From contig JAYEIA010000153.1 of NCBI GenBank assembly GCA_034659855.1, positions 1 through 10,239 of the forward strand: a DNA stretch of 10,239 bases, given 5' to 3'. A model generated the notes under the pieces. That model saw only the letters and a program-made list of their open reading frames with translations. It was not told the DNA's origin and ran no database searches. A program made the position numbers and the translations under genes. Source of the DNA: JAYEIA01 sp034659855. Lineage in GTDB: Bacteria > Bacteroidota > Bacteroidia > Bacteroidales > JAADGE01. Of the stretch, positions 1 through 6,285 are shown piece after piece; position 1 is the stretch's first letter, and each line of letters begins with the position of its first letter.

Positions 1-470
1 TTAGTTGCAATCGGTTGAAAATTCAGAGAGACGGAATTGACACAATGTCGAATATTTTTGTCGGTATAGCCTTCGCCTTTAAAAACATGACCTAAATGTC
101 CGCCGCAGTTTGCACACAGTATTTCGATACGCCTTCCGTCGGCATCAGTTTTTCGTTCAACGGCTCCTTCAATTTCATCATCAAAACTTGGCCAGCCGCA
201 TCCTCCTTCAAATTTATCGTCGGACTTATAGAGCGGGGCATCACATTGTTTGCACAAATAAACGCCGTCTTTATTGTAATGGTTATATATTCCGGTATTT
301 GGGGCTTCCGTGCCTTTGTTGAGTATTACAAATTTCTCTTGACTTGTCAACTTATTGTATTTCATATGGTTATTTTTAATATTTGTCTGAACATTATTTT
401 GTCCGCAAGATACGGAAAATAAAAACAGAGAAAATATTAACCCCCCAAAATTATTACCAATTTTTTTCAT
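1..470 (-). CDS. msrB: Peptide-methionine (R)-S-oxide reductase, probable lipoprotein (3' end cut by window edge)
   Basis: Reduces methionine-R-sulfoxide in oxidised proteins. Reading from the ATG at 470, 156 codons are visible and the frame is still open at base 1, so the last residues are missing. The body has the MsrB hallmarks: a first zinc pair CKQC, the GCGWPSF motif with the recycling cysteine, a second zinc pair CANC followed by GGHLGHVF, and the catalytic cysteine in RHCVNS near the end. The N-terminus adds about 35 residues to the catalytic core. It starts MKKIGNN, has a hydrophobic stretch ending FSVSC, and is followed by a polar asparagine-rich linker. This looks like a lipoprotein signal with a relaxed Bacteroidota lipobox, so I infer an envelope location repairing exported proteins. 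The family call is firm from the motifs. The lipoprotein processing is an inference. The next gene to the right is divergent, so msrB must have its own promoter in the 471-566 stretch. Confidence 0.93.
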   Translation of the reverse strand, partial: MKKIGNNFGGLIFSLFLFSVSCGQNNVQTNIKNNHMKYNKLTSQEKFVILNKGTEAPNTGIYNHYNKDGVYLCKQCDAPLYKSDDKFEGGCGWPSFDDEIEGAVERKTDADGRRIEILCANCGGHLGHVFKGEGYTDKNIRHCVNSVSLNFQPIAT

Positions 471-881
471 AATCTACAATTTCAAAATTTACTATTCCGC
501 TAAATAATAAAATTAATCAATAAATTACTGCGTGACATGTTAAATTATTAAAAATTTAGATAAAACTCAGACTTCGTCTGTTTTAATATTTTAAATAGCT
601 GAACTCCTTTAATATAAAGGTTGCTATATGATTTTGCGATATAATTGGGCACAGGCATTATTTGGAGAGAACCCAAACGACTGATAATAAGATAGATAGT
701 AATAGCTGTGAATCTGTTTTATCAGGCATTCAGGCACTTACAATTATACACAATGTCCATTTTTTTATATTAAAACAGACGAAGTCTGAAACTAATTAAT
801 TCTAATAAAAAACAACCGGCTATTAAATCAGGTACAATTTTTGTGATTCATTTTTAAAATACCCCTAAAATTTCTTACACT
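471..881. other. Gene-free gap between divergent msrB and the GYF_2 gene
   Basis: No convincing coding frame. The centre is occupied by a 223-bp element bounded by inverted repeats (described separately). The remaining flanks must hold the promoters of the two divergent genes. I found no exact TAnnTTTG box in either flank. Confidence 0.6.
567..789. mobile_element. 223-bp MITE-like element with 23-bp terminal inverted repeats
   Basis: The left end 567-589 and the right end 767-789 are perfect reverse complements over 23 bases (TCAGACTTCGTCTG followed by TTTTAATAT). Each terminus also contains a small hairpin of its own, CAGAC-TTC-GTCTG. The trinucleotide AAC lies immediately outside both ends (564-566 and 790-792), which could be a short target duplication or chance. 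No ORF lies inside, so any movement would depend on a transposase elsewhere. A small non-autonomous element is the best fit. A structured intergenic repeat or an RNA with paired ends is the alternative. Confidence 0.5.
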
Positions 882-1346
882 ATGACGCAATACTTCTACA
901 AGAAAGATGATAACAAAGTGGGACCTGTTACAAAAGAGCAACTTGTTAGTCAGGATATACGTGCATCAACATTGGTTTGGACTAAGGGAATGACATCATG
1001 GACAGAGGCCGGCAAGGTTGATGAATTGTCTACTTCAGTAAATTTGTCACCTCCTGCTTTTCCTAAAGATATATATGATAAAAGTTATCAGGAAGACACT
1101 GAGATTTCGGTTGCCGGGTTTTTACTACTCTTATTATCTGTCGGTTGGATATTATTTGCCGTAAATCATCCTTTAACTATTCAACTTCTGATAGCCTACA
1201 TCCTATTTTCTCGACTGTTATTTATCCCGTGGATTAGAAAAACAGCTAAAAAACAAAAAAGAAATGCCGAATATTGGCAACTTTTGGCTTTTTTGTCGCC
1301 CTCAATTACTTCCATAATTTTAGGAAGAAAGAAAAAGTTTAAATAA
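882..1346 (+). CDS. GYF_2 (DUF4339) domain membrane protein
   Basis: A 154-residue protein of unknown function and the only convincing plus-strand gene here. Residues 1-50 match the GYF_2 fold: an aromatic start (QYFYKKDDNKVGPV, with G14-P15), a conserved leucine at 21, the TLVW motif at 30-33, KGM at 35-37, W40 and A43. In this family the domain is thought to bind proline-rich or other partner peptides. A linker of about 25 residues follows. Two hydrophobic segments (about 75-95 and 97-118) are followed by a basic stretch (RKTAKKQKR), a possible third segment at about 131-147, and a basic tail (GRKKKFK). The domain is therefore probably cytoplasmic and anchored to the inner membrane by its C-terminal half. 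Proteins with this layout are common in Bacteroidota, but I know of no assigned role. Neighbours are in the opposite orientation and give no functional hint. Confidence 0.8.
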   Translation: MTQYFYKKDDNKVGPVTKEQLVSQDIRASTLVWTKGMTSWTEAGKVDELSTSVNLSPPAFPKDIYDKSYQEDTEISVAGFLLLLLSVGWILFAVNHPLTIQLLIAYILFSRLLFIPWIRKTAKKQKRNAEYWQLLAFLSPSITSIILGRKKKFK

Positions 1347-1380
1347 AGCGATGAGTCTTAAACCGGCATCATCACCGTTG

Positions 1381-1438
1381 TCTCACAACTATAAAATTGG
1401 TGAGATTTAGGGAATCCTAAAAAAATTAACTGTTTAGG
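1381..1438 (+). terminator. Hairpin cluster downstream of the GYF_2 gene, weak terminator candidate
   Basis: TCTCAC (1381-1386) pairs with GTGAGA (1400-1405). Immediately after it, TTTAGG (1406-1411) pairs with CCTAAA (1416-1421) across a 4-base loop. That CCTAAA can instead pair with a second TTTAGG at 1433-1438. The first hairpin has no clean T-run, so intrinsic termination is uncertain. Confidence 0.3.
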
Positions 1439-1580
1439 AACGAAAACAAAATAAACTTATAATGGTCAGAGTAAAAGTATTGACAACAATTTTCGACAAA
1501 TGTTCTTACACTTTCTAATGCTCACATTTAGTAATATATTTGATTTGAAACGACTTACTATCCGTTGCTTTTACACAATG

Positions 1581-1883
1581 TTAGGCAACGTTTTTATTTT
1601 CAAATCGTTTAATTTTTTTTAATTCATTTTCTTTAGATTCTCTTTCGACTTCGATATCATAATCGTCTTGAATTCCAAGCCAAAATTTTGCTGAATTCCC
1701 AAAATACTTGCTTAATCGCAATGCAGTATCCGCTGTAATTCTACGATTTCCTTTTATTATCTTTGAAATTCGAGTTTGTGGTATTTTTAAATCTTTAGAA
1801 ATTCGATATGCTGTAATTTCTAAAGGTTCAAGAAATTCAAAATATAGAATTTCACCGGGATGTATGTTCGCTAATTTTTCCAT
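1581..1883 (-). CDS. higA: HigA-family antitoxin (XRE-type helix-turn-helix)
   Basis: A 100-residue antitoxin that neutralises the HigB toxin encoded just upstream and, in characterised relatives, represses the shared promoter. It opens with the family signature MEKLANIHPGEIL. A helix-turn-helix follows at about residues 23-46 (YRISKDLKIPQTRISKIIKG), then ITADTALRLSKYFG and FWLGIQDDYD, all typical of the HigA branch. The tail is lysine- and glutamate-rich. I chose the ATG at 1883: it gives the conserved N-terminus and leaves 10 bases after the toxin stop. A TTG at 1907 is in frame but would add eight non-conserved residues and overlap the toxin gene. The stop codon is embedded in an attC-like GCCTAAC box. 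Toxin-first order is the norm for HigBA. Confidence 0.92.
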   Translation of the reverse strand: MEKLANIHPGEILYFEFLEPLEITAYRISKDLKIPQTRISKIIKGNRRITADTALRLSKYFGNSAKFWLGIQDDYDIEVERESKENELKKIKRFENKNVA

Positions 1884-1893
1884 AATTTTCTGT

Positions 1894-2175
1894 TTAATGA
1901 TAATCAATTATTTCCACTTCGCTTAAATTCCCTTTTTCCAAAATAAATATTATTCTCCATTGTTTATTTATTCTGATACTATAATACTGTTTCAGTTTAC
2001 CTGTTAACTTTTCAAGTTTGTTGGAAGGTGGAATTCTCAAATCGGTAATATCTTGCGAGTTATTCAGCATTCTTAATTTTCTGCGTTCGACTCTTTGGAC
2101 TTCAATCGGCATTTTTTTTACACGAATTCCATTCCAAATCTTTTCAGTTTCTTTTGAACCAAATGATAAAATCAT
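1894..2175 (-). CDS. higB: HigB-family toxin (RelE/ParE superfamily mRNA interferase)
   Basis: A 93-residue toxin. Relatives cleave mRNA on translating ribosomes and slow growth until the antitoxin is restored. The full HigB pattern is present: MILSFGSKETEKIWNG at the start, RVKKMP, an RRKLRMLNN segment, DLRIPPSNKLEKL, then YSIRINKQWRIIF with the basic and aromatic residues of the catalytic face, and the terminal VEIIDYH. The length is normal for a complete toxin, and I see no frameshift or missing core residue. The gene is first in a two-gene operon with higA, with a -7 box and palindrome directly upstream. HigBA pairs of this kind are frequent in cassette-like accessory DNA of Bacteroidota. 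Confidence 0.93.
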   Translation of the reverse strand: MILSFGSKETEKIWNGIRVKKMPIEVQRVERRKLRMLNNSQDITDLRIPPSNKLEKLTGKLKQYYSIRINKQWRIIFILEKGNLSEVEIIDYH

Positions 2176-2183
2176 ATCTTTTC

Positions 2184-2196
2184 ACGTTACTAACGT
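2184..2196. promoter_or_regulatory. Palindromic operator candidate for HigA
   Basis: ACGTTA-C-TAACGT is a perfect 6-bp inverted repeat with a single central base. It lies between the -7 box and the higB start codon, where a bound HigA dimer would cover the transcription start. Its position and symmetry fit the autorepression known for HigBA operons. Binding itself is inferred. Confidence 0.5.
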
Positions 2197-2204
2197 CAAA
2201 GGTA
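2197..2204 (-). promoter_or_regulatory. Bacteroidota-type -7 box for higBA
   Basis: On the minus strand this reads TACCTTTG, an exact fit to the TAnnTTTG -7 element of Bacteroidota sigma-ABfr promoters, 21 bases upstream of the higB ATG. I see no clear TTG at the -33 distance, so only one of the two elements is supported. Confidence 0.5.
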
Positions 2205-2400
2205 AGTATTTTTTCTGAATTTCTATGTTATTTTGCGTGTTTTTTTATGTTGCCTAACGGTTATGCTCCTTCTTTTGCCCTCTATTCACTTTAAAAAAAA
2301 CTTAAATCGTTGCTATTCACAAATTTTGTAAAGCAAATCAAGAACAAAATAAGCTCGCCTGCCTATCATAATTTATTTCGTATTCGTTCCTTATAAAAAA

Positions 2401-2431
2401 TTGATACGGCAACCCGAAGTCACCGTATCAA
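2401..2431 (-). terminator. Rho-independent terminator downstream of the dipeptidyl peptidase gene
   Basis: TTGATACGG (2401-2409) and CCGTATCAA (2423-2431) form a perfect 9-bp stem with a 13-base loop. Read on the minus strand, the stem runs directly into TTTTTTATAAG, giving the expected T-run. It lies about 210 bases past the peptidase stop, so the transcript would have a long 3' tail. The plus-strand side lacks a T-run. Confidence 0.7.
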
Positions 2432-2449
2432 ATAATTTTACAATTCATT

Positions 2450-2477
2450 CCTTATTAGGTGAGTAAGGAAAACTACT
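2450..2477. repeat. 28-bp direct repeat, copy 1
   Basis: Matches 2620-2647 with one mismatch (G/A at the tenth base). The core CCTTATTAG...TGAGTAAGG contains an inverted CCTTA/TAAGG. In this copy the stem extends to seven pairs (TTCCTTA/TAAGGAA). Confidence 0.75.
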
Positions 2478-2573
2478 ATCAACACAAATTAATTATGAAA
2501 AAATTATCTTTTGTAGATTGAATATGTTGTTTGCAAAACAAGCCTCTGAATCGGGTTTGTTTTTAACAGCAAC

Positions 2574-2593
2574 GGTTTCGACTACGCTCAACC
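2574..2593. repeat. GGTTTCGACTACGCTCAACC intergenic repeat motif
   Basis: The reverse complement contains TGAGCGTAGTCGAA, a short motif I recognise as recurring in intergenic DNA of many bacteria. Only one copy is present in this window, so its repeat status rests on general knowledge and not on what is seen here. Confidence 0.3.
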
Positions 2594-2619
2594 TCCAAAA
2601 GTTTTAATAATATATCTTA

Positions 2620-2647
2620 CCTTATTAGATGAGTAAGGAAAACTACT
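2620..2647. repeat. 28-bp direct repeat, copy 2, overlapping the peptidase stop codon
   Basis: Second copy of the 2450-2477 repeat, 170 bases away. It includes the TAG stop codon of the dipeptidyl peptidase gene (2643-2645). The 142 bases between the copies hold no gene, only an 8-codon frame starting at 2495 and an intergenic repeat motif. Confidence 0.75.
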
Positions 2648-4835
2648 TCAGCAAATTATCTCTCCAAAATTCCAACATCATAGAATACAAATGATGACGA
2701 GTTTGTCCGCCGTATATACTGTGATTTCGGTTGGTGTATTCGTGCATACGAAATTGCTTTCCGGCTTGAACCATTGCTTCTGTAAATTCTTTTGTATTCT
2801 GAAGATGCACATTGTCGTCTGCGGTGCCGTGGACAATGAGTAAAGGATCTTCCAAATTCTCAACAAAATTGATGGGCGAATTATCATCATAACCGGAGGC
2901 ATTATTTTGAGGCTTGCGCATAAAACGTTCGGTATAAATATTATCGTAGTAACGCCAATTTGTAACCGGTGCTACTGCAATACCGGCAGCAAAAACATCG
3001 GCTCCTTTAGTCAGGCAAAGCAAGGTTTCAAAACCGCCGTAGCTCCATCCCCAAATTCCGATTTTATCGGCATTTACATAATTCAAGGTCTGCAAAAATT
3101 TTGCTGTTTCTATTAAATCAATAGTTTCATATTTTCCGAGTTGCAAATAGGTCATTTTTCTGAATTTCTCACCTCGGGCACCGGTTCCTCTCGGATCCAC
3201 GCCAACAACAATGGCTCCTTCTTGTGCCAATAAATTATGCCAACCAAAACTCCAACTGTCTTTCACTTCTTGAGATGCGGGCCCGCTGTACTGGTCTATA
3301 ATTACCGGGTATTTCTTTGTGCTGTCAAAATTTGCCGGTTTCACCATGTATGCATTCAGAACTGTCCCTTCGGAAGTTTTAATTGTGAAAAATTCTTTAT
3401 GAACTCCGCCGTATTTATCAATTTTTTTAAGTAAAGGGCTGTTATCTCTTAATGTTCTGAGCTTTGTGCCATCTGTTTTATGCAGAGTTACTGCGGTAGG
3501 TGTATTTATATTTGAAAAATAATTTATAAAATAACTAAAGTCGGCACTAAAATTAGCATGGTTAGTTCCCTCTCGGTCAGATAATTTTTTCATATCCTTA
3601 CCGTCAAGTCCAATGCTATAGACCTCTCTGCGTAGTGGAGATTCTTTTGCAGCTTCAAAATAGAGCTGTTTGGTTTTTGCATCATAGCCGTAAAAAGCAG
3701 TAACATCCCATTTTCCTTTGGTTACTTGAGTTAGCTTATCAGCAGTTATTCCTTGCATATAAATATGGCGATATCCATCGCGTTCGGCGGTTACCAAAAA
3801 GTGTTCTCCGTCTTCAAAAAAGTACACATTATCATAATACGCATCTTCAAGATAGTATTCATTTTTTTCGGTAAAAATATCTGTGGTTTGCCCGGTTTTT
3901 GTGTTTGCCGACAAAATATCCAGTCTGTTTTGCAATCGGTTAACTCTGAAAATTGCTAATTTATTGGTTCCGGTAATCGGACGAATGCGCGGGATATAAA
4001 TATCGGTATTTTTACCGGTGGCACAAGCAATTGTTTGTTGGCTTTTCAGATCAAAAACATGTACGCTGACCACCGAATTGTCTTCGCCGGCTTTGGGATA
4101 TTTGAATGTTTGAAATTCAGGATACAGTTCGTTTTCTTTGTAGTGTGGTGCCTTGCCGGCATATATAGGCATACCGAAAACTTTTACATCAGACTCATCA
4201 AATTTCACAAATGCCAATTTTTTGCTGTCGGGCATCCAAGTATATGCTTTATTGTAGGCAAATTCCTCTTCATAAACCCAATCAGGCACGCCGTTTATTA
4301 TTTTGTTGTGCTGTCCGTCTGTTGTTACTTGAAGCTCTTTTCCGCTGTCAAGAAATTTAATAAACAGGTTATTCTTTCGGGCAAAAGCCACTTTTTTTCC
4401 ATCGGGAGAGAAGCTTGCAATCTGCTGTGCCCCGTTTTCCGAAAGAGGATCTGCCTTTTGGGCTTTTATATCATACACGAAATAATCAGCGGTGAACGAA
4501 CGCCGATAAATCCGGGTTTTGTTTGTGAGCAATAAGATTTTGGTTTCATCGGCATTAAAAATATAGTCGGTAACACGCCCTATATCCAACGATGAGGTTT
4601 TGAGCAATGAATCCACGACATCTCCTGTCTTGTACGAGTATTTCACAATATCCCCTCTTCGCCCCATTGTTGTATAATTCAGTCCGTCGTCCATGGAGCG
4701 GAGCCCGTGAACAGATTGAGCATAGAATGTCCAATTTGTCCATAAATCATCAACAGTAATTTTTTTAACATCTTTTTGGGCAAAACTCGTTGTCGCAAAA
4801 AAGACGGCTATAAATAGAAAAAGTACTTTTTTCAT
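2643..4835 (-). CDS. dpp4: Dipeptidyl peptidase IV (S9B serine peptidase), periplasmic
   Basis: Removes X-Pro or X-Ala dipeptides from peptide N-termini, the last periplasmic step of peptide use in asaccharolytic Bacteroidota. The 730-residue length matches complete relatives. Residues 1-20 are a signal peptide (FATTSFAQ cleavage region). Residues about 60-470 are the beta-propeller DPPIV_N domain. It carries DWVYEEEF at 185-192, whose E190 and E191 correspond to the glutamate pair that binds the substrate N-terminus and marks true DPP4 activity. The C-terminal alpha/beta-hydrolase domain (about 480-730) has the oxyanion tyrosine Y516 (DQYSGP), nucleophile S598 in GWSYGG, D673 in GTADDNVH, and H705 in NRNHSIYG. 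All catalytic residues are present. The gene stands alone on the minus strand, with a hairpin terminator downstream and a 100-base gap to the ATPase gene upstream. I saw no frameshift. Confidence 0.96.
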   Translation of the reverse strand: MKKVLFLFIAVFFATTSFAQKDVKKITVDDLWTNWTFYAQSVHGLRSMDDGLNYTTMGRRGDIVKYSYKTGDVVDSLLKTSSLDIGRVTDYIFNADETKILLLTNKTRIYRRSFTADYFVYDIKAQKADPLSENGAQQIASFSPDGKKVAFARKNNLFIKFLDSGKELQVTTDGQHNKIINGVPDWVYEEEFAYNKAYTWMPDSKKLAFVKFDESDVKVFGMPIYAGKAPHYKENELYPEFQTFKYPKAGEDNSVVSVHVFDLKSQQTIACATGKNTDIYIPRIRPITGTNKLAIFRVNRLQNRLDILSANTKTGQTTDIFTEKNEYYLEDAYYDNVYFFEDGEHFLVTAERDGYRHIYMQGITADKLTQVTKGKWDVTAFYGYDAKTKQLYFEAAKESPLRREVYSIGLDGKDMKKLSDREGTNHANFSADFSYFINYFSNINTPTAVTLHKTDGTKLRTLRDNSPLLKKIDKYGGVHKEFFTIKTSEGTVLNAYMVKPANFDSTKKYPVIIDQYSGPASQEVKDSWSFGWHNLLAQEGAIVVGVDPRGTGARGEKFRKMTYLQLGKYETIDLIETAKFLQTLNYVNADKIGIWGWSYGGFETLLCLTKGADVFAAGIAVAPVTNWRYYDNIYTERFMRKPQNNASGYDDNSPINFVENLEDPLLIVHGTADDNVHLQNTKEFTEAMVQAGKQFRMHEYTNRNHSIYGGQTRHHLYSMMLEFWRDNLLK

Positions 4836-4935
4836 GAGTTACAATTTTTATGATTGTTTATTAATAAATTTCAAATAATAATCGAAATACGATTTTGTAT
4901 TCAGGGATGTTTGGTTAAGTGTATATTTTCCGGTT

Positions 4936-6126
4936 TTAAAATTTTGTAAGAAATTCTAATAGCGTAAAATGTGTTATTCCGTTATAAGTATTGGGAGCCG
5001 AAAAATTATCGAAAGAAACAACATATTTAGGATAATTATCATCAATTTGAAGTAAATTGCCAAATTCACGTTCAATAGTTTTAGCATCTGACAGCAAATA
5101 GGCAACCTGCACATAAATTTTCTCATTATTTTTGGTTCCGATAAAATCTATTTCCTTTGTTCCCAATTGAGCAATTTTTACTTCATATTCATTATTTCTT
5201 AGGTGTAAATAAACTACATTTTCTAATATTTTGCTAATATCCGGCATCTTAAAACCGGAAATTGCATTACGTAAACCAATATCTTCAAAATAATATTTTT
5301 CGCCAACTTCAAAATTCTTTTTTCCTTGCACATCAACTCTTTGTGTAGGATTAATAAAGTAAGCATCAGCAATATAGGATAAGTAATTTATAATTTTTGT
5401 AACATTTTTAGTTATTTTTTGAGATTTTAGATATTTTGAAATTTTATTTGCGGAAAAAAGGCTTCCTGTATTATCCGATAAAAATCTTAACAAATCAGTC
5501 AAGAAACGAGGGTCTCTAATTTGATGCCTATTTATAATATCGCGAAATAAAATTGTCGAATATATATTGTTAAGGTATTCGAAACGTATTTTTTCATCAT
5601 CAGGAAGGTGAATTAAATAAGGTAAACCCCCAACTTTAAGATACTTTAAAAGGCTATTGTTGTTTGCCTCAAGTTTATGAAAAAAGCAAAATTCATTAAA
5701 GCTCAAACTTCCTATATGAAAAACAATTTGTCTGCCGGATAGGTAAGTTGCGATTTCACTTGAAAAAATTTGTGCATTACTTCCTGTACAATAAATATCA
5801 AAATTATCTTTATTATACAAACTGCGTAAAACTTTTTCAAAACCTTCAATTTCTTGAACTTCATCAATAAAAAGGTAGTTCATACTTATTTTTTGATGCG
5901 TTTTAATATACGCCATTAGTTGGTCGCTATTTTTTAGTGCATCAAATTCGTATTCTTCTTTATCAATAAAAATAAAATTTGCATTGGGCGATATTTTGCG
6001 TATTTCTTTTGCTATTAATTTAAGCATCATACTTTTACCAACTCTCCGTTGCCCTGTTAATACTTTTATTAATTTTTTATTGAAAAAGGGTTTTATGCGG
6101 TTAATATATTTTTTTCGTTCAATCAT
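4936..6126 (-). CDS. AAA-family ATPase with DUF4143 C-terminal domain
   Basis: A 396-residue protein of the widespread AAA_14 plus DUF4143 architecture, whose biological role is not established. The ATPase half shows Walker A GQRRVGKS (residues 25-32), Walker B YLFIDE (84-89) and a sensor-like TGSN (114-117). It then has the family segments YLSGRQ, GSLSFNEF and YLKVGGLPY, with a winged-helix-like middle (about 205-260). The DUF4143 part (about 275-396) resembles a restriction-endonuclease fold. It keeps an acidic EID (325-327), but where many members have an ExK signature this one reads YVQVAY (338-343). Nuclease activity is therefore doubtful and a binding role more likely; that point is my inference. 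These genes are mobile-looking accessory genes in Bacteroidota and often stand alone, as here, with their own -7 box upstream. Confidence 0.9.
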   Translation of the reverse strand: MIERKKYINRIKPFFNKKLIKVLTGQRRVGKSMMLKLIAKEIRKISPNANFIFIDKEEYEFDALKNSDQLMAYIKTHQKISMNYLFIDEVQEIEGFEKVLRSLYNKDNFDIYCTGSNAQIFSSEIATYLSGRQIVFHIGSLSFNEFCFFHKLEANNNSLLKYLKVGGLPYLIHLPDDEKIRFEYLNNIYSTILFRDIINRHQIRDPRFLTDLLRFLSDNTGSLFSANKISKYLKSQKITKNVTKIINYLSYIADAYFINPTQRVDVQGKKNFEVGEKYYFEDIGLRNAISGFKMPDISKILENVVYLHLRNNEYEVKIAQLGTKEIDFIGTKNNEKIYVQVAYLLSDAKTIEREFGNLLQIDDNYPKYVVSFDNFSAPNTYNGITHFTLLEFLTKF

Positions 6127-6164
6127 TATATAAATAATTATATACGATATATGTGATAAAAGGA

Positions 6165-6172
6165 CAAATATA
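6165..6172 (-). promoter_or_regulatory. -7 box for the AAA/DUF4143 ATPase gene
   Basis: Minus-strand TATATTTG is an exact match to TAnnTTTG, 38 bases upstream of the ATG at 6126. No TTG is visible at the usual -33 distance. The surroundings are very AT-rich with several TATATA-type palindromes, so the match carries moderate weight. Confidence 0.4.
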
Positions 6173-6233
6173 CTGCTTTTTATTAGATATACCGTATAAA
6201 ATATATGAATTATTTATTATTATGCGTTACAAA

Positions 6234-6278
6234 GTATAAAATAATTTATACGCTTCCGGGTTTTGAAAACGCCGGAAG
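6234..6278 (-). terminator. Terminator hairpins after the aminotransferase gene
   Basis: CTTCCGG (6253-6259) pairs with CCGGAAG (6272-6278). The stem continues through GTTTT/AAAAC past a single bulged G, giving a stem of about 12 bp with almost no loop. It starts 8 bases after the aminotransferase stop. Next on the minus strand is an AT hairpin, GTATAAA/TTTATAC (6234-6251), in place of a pure T-run. It is a good candidate for the 3' end of the glycan operon. Confidence 0.6.
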
Positions 6279-6285
6279 AAATAAA

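Larger units (their letters stand above)
1580..2258. repeat. HigBA cassette bounded by inverted attC-like core sites
   Basis: GTTAGGCAAC at 1580-1589 and its reverse complement GTTGCCTAAC at 2249-2258 enclose the toxin-antitoxin pair. Each contains the 7-mer pair GTTAGGC/GCCTAAC, which fits the integron attC core boxes R' (GTTRRRY) and R'' (RYYYAAC). Read on the minus strand, the higA stop codon lies inside GCCTAAC, the arrangement usual for integron gene cassettes. I could not find the partner box that would complete a full attC on either side, so this is a suggestive boundary and not a demonstrated cassette. Confidence 0.4.

Noticed and set aside
1450..1586. Full integron attC site next to higA
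   Set aside because: Only the GTTAGGC/GCCTAAC box is present. No matching RYYYAAC partner at a suitable distance and no convincing long imperfect palindrome was found by eye.
1884..1907. Longer higA starting at the TTG at 1907
   Set aside because: It would overlap the toxin gene and add eight residues outside the conserved HigA N-terminus. The ATG at 1883 gives the family start.
2495..2521. Eight-codon frame MKKLSFVD between the 28-bp repeats
   Set aside because: Too short to support as a gene; it resembles the start of a signal peptide only superficially and has no continuation.
4035..4535. A 166-codon plus-strand open frame inside the dipeptidyl peptidase gene
   Set aside because: It overlaps the conserved beta-propeller coding sequence on the other strand and shows no domain motif or start context of its own.
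4836..4935. Promoter of the dipeptidyl peptidase gene
   Set aside because: A TTTG occurs in an AT-rich stretch (TTATTATTTG on the minus strand), but the TA is out of register with TAnnTTTG and no -33 element is seen, so no site was called.
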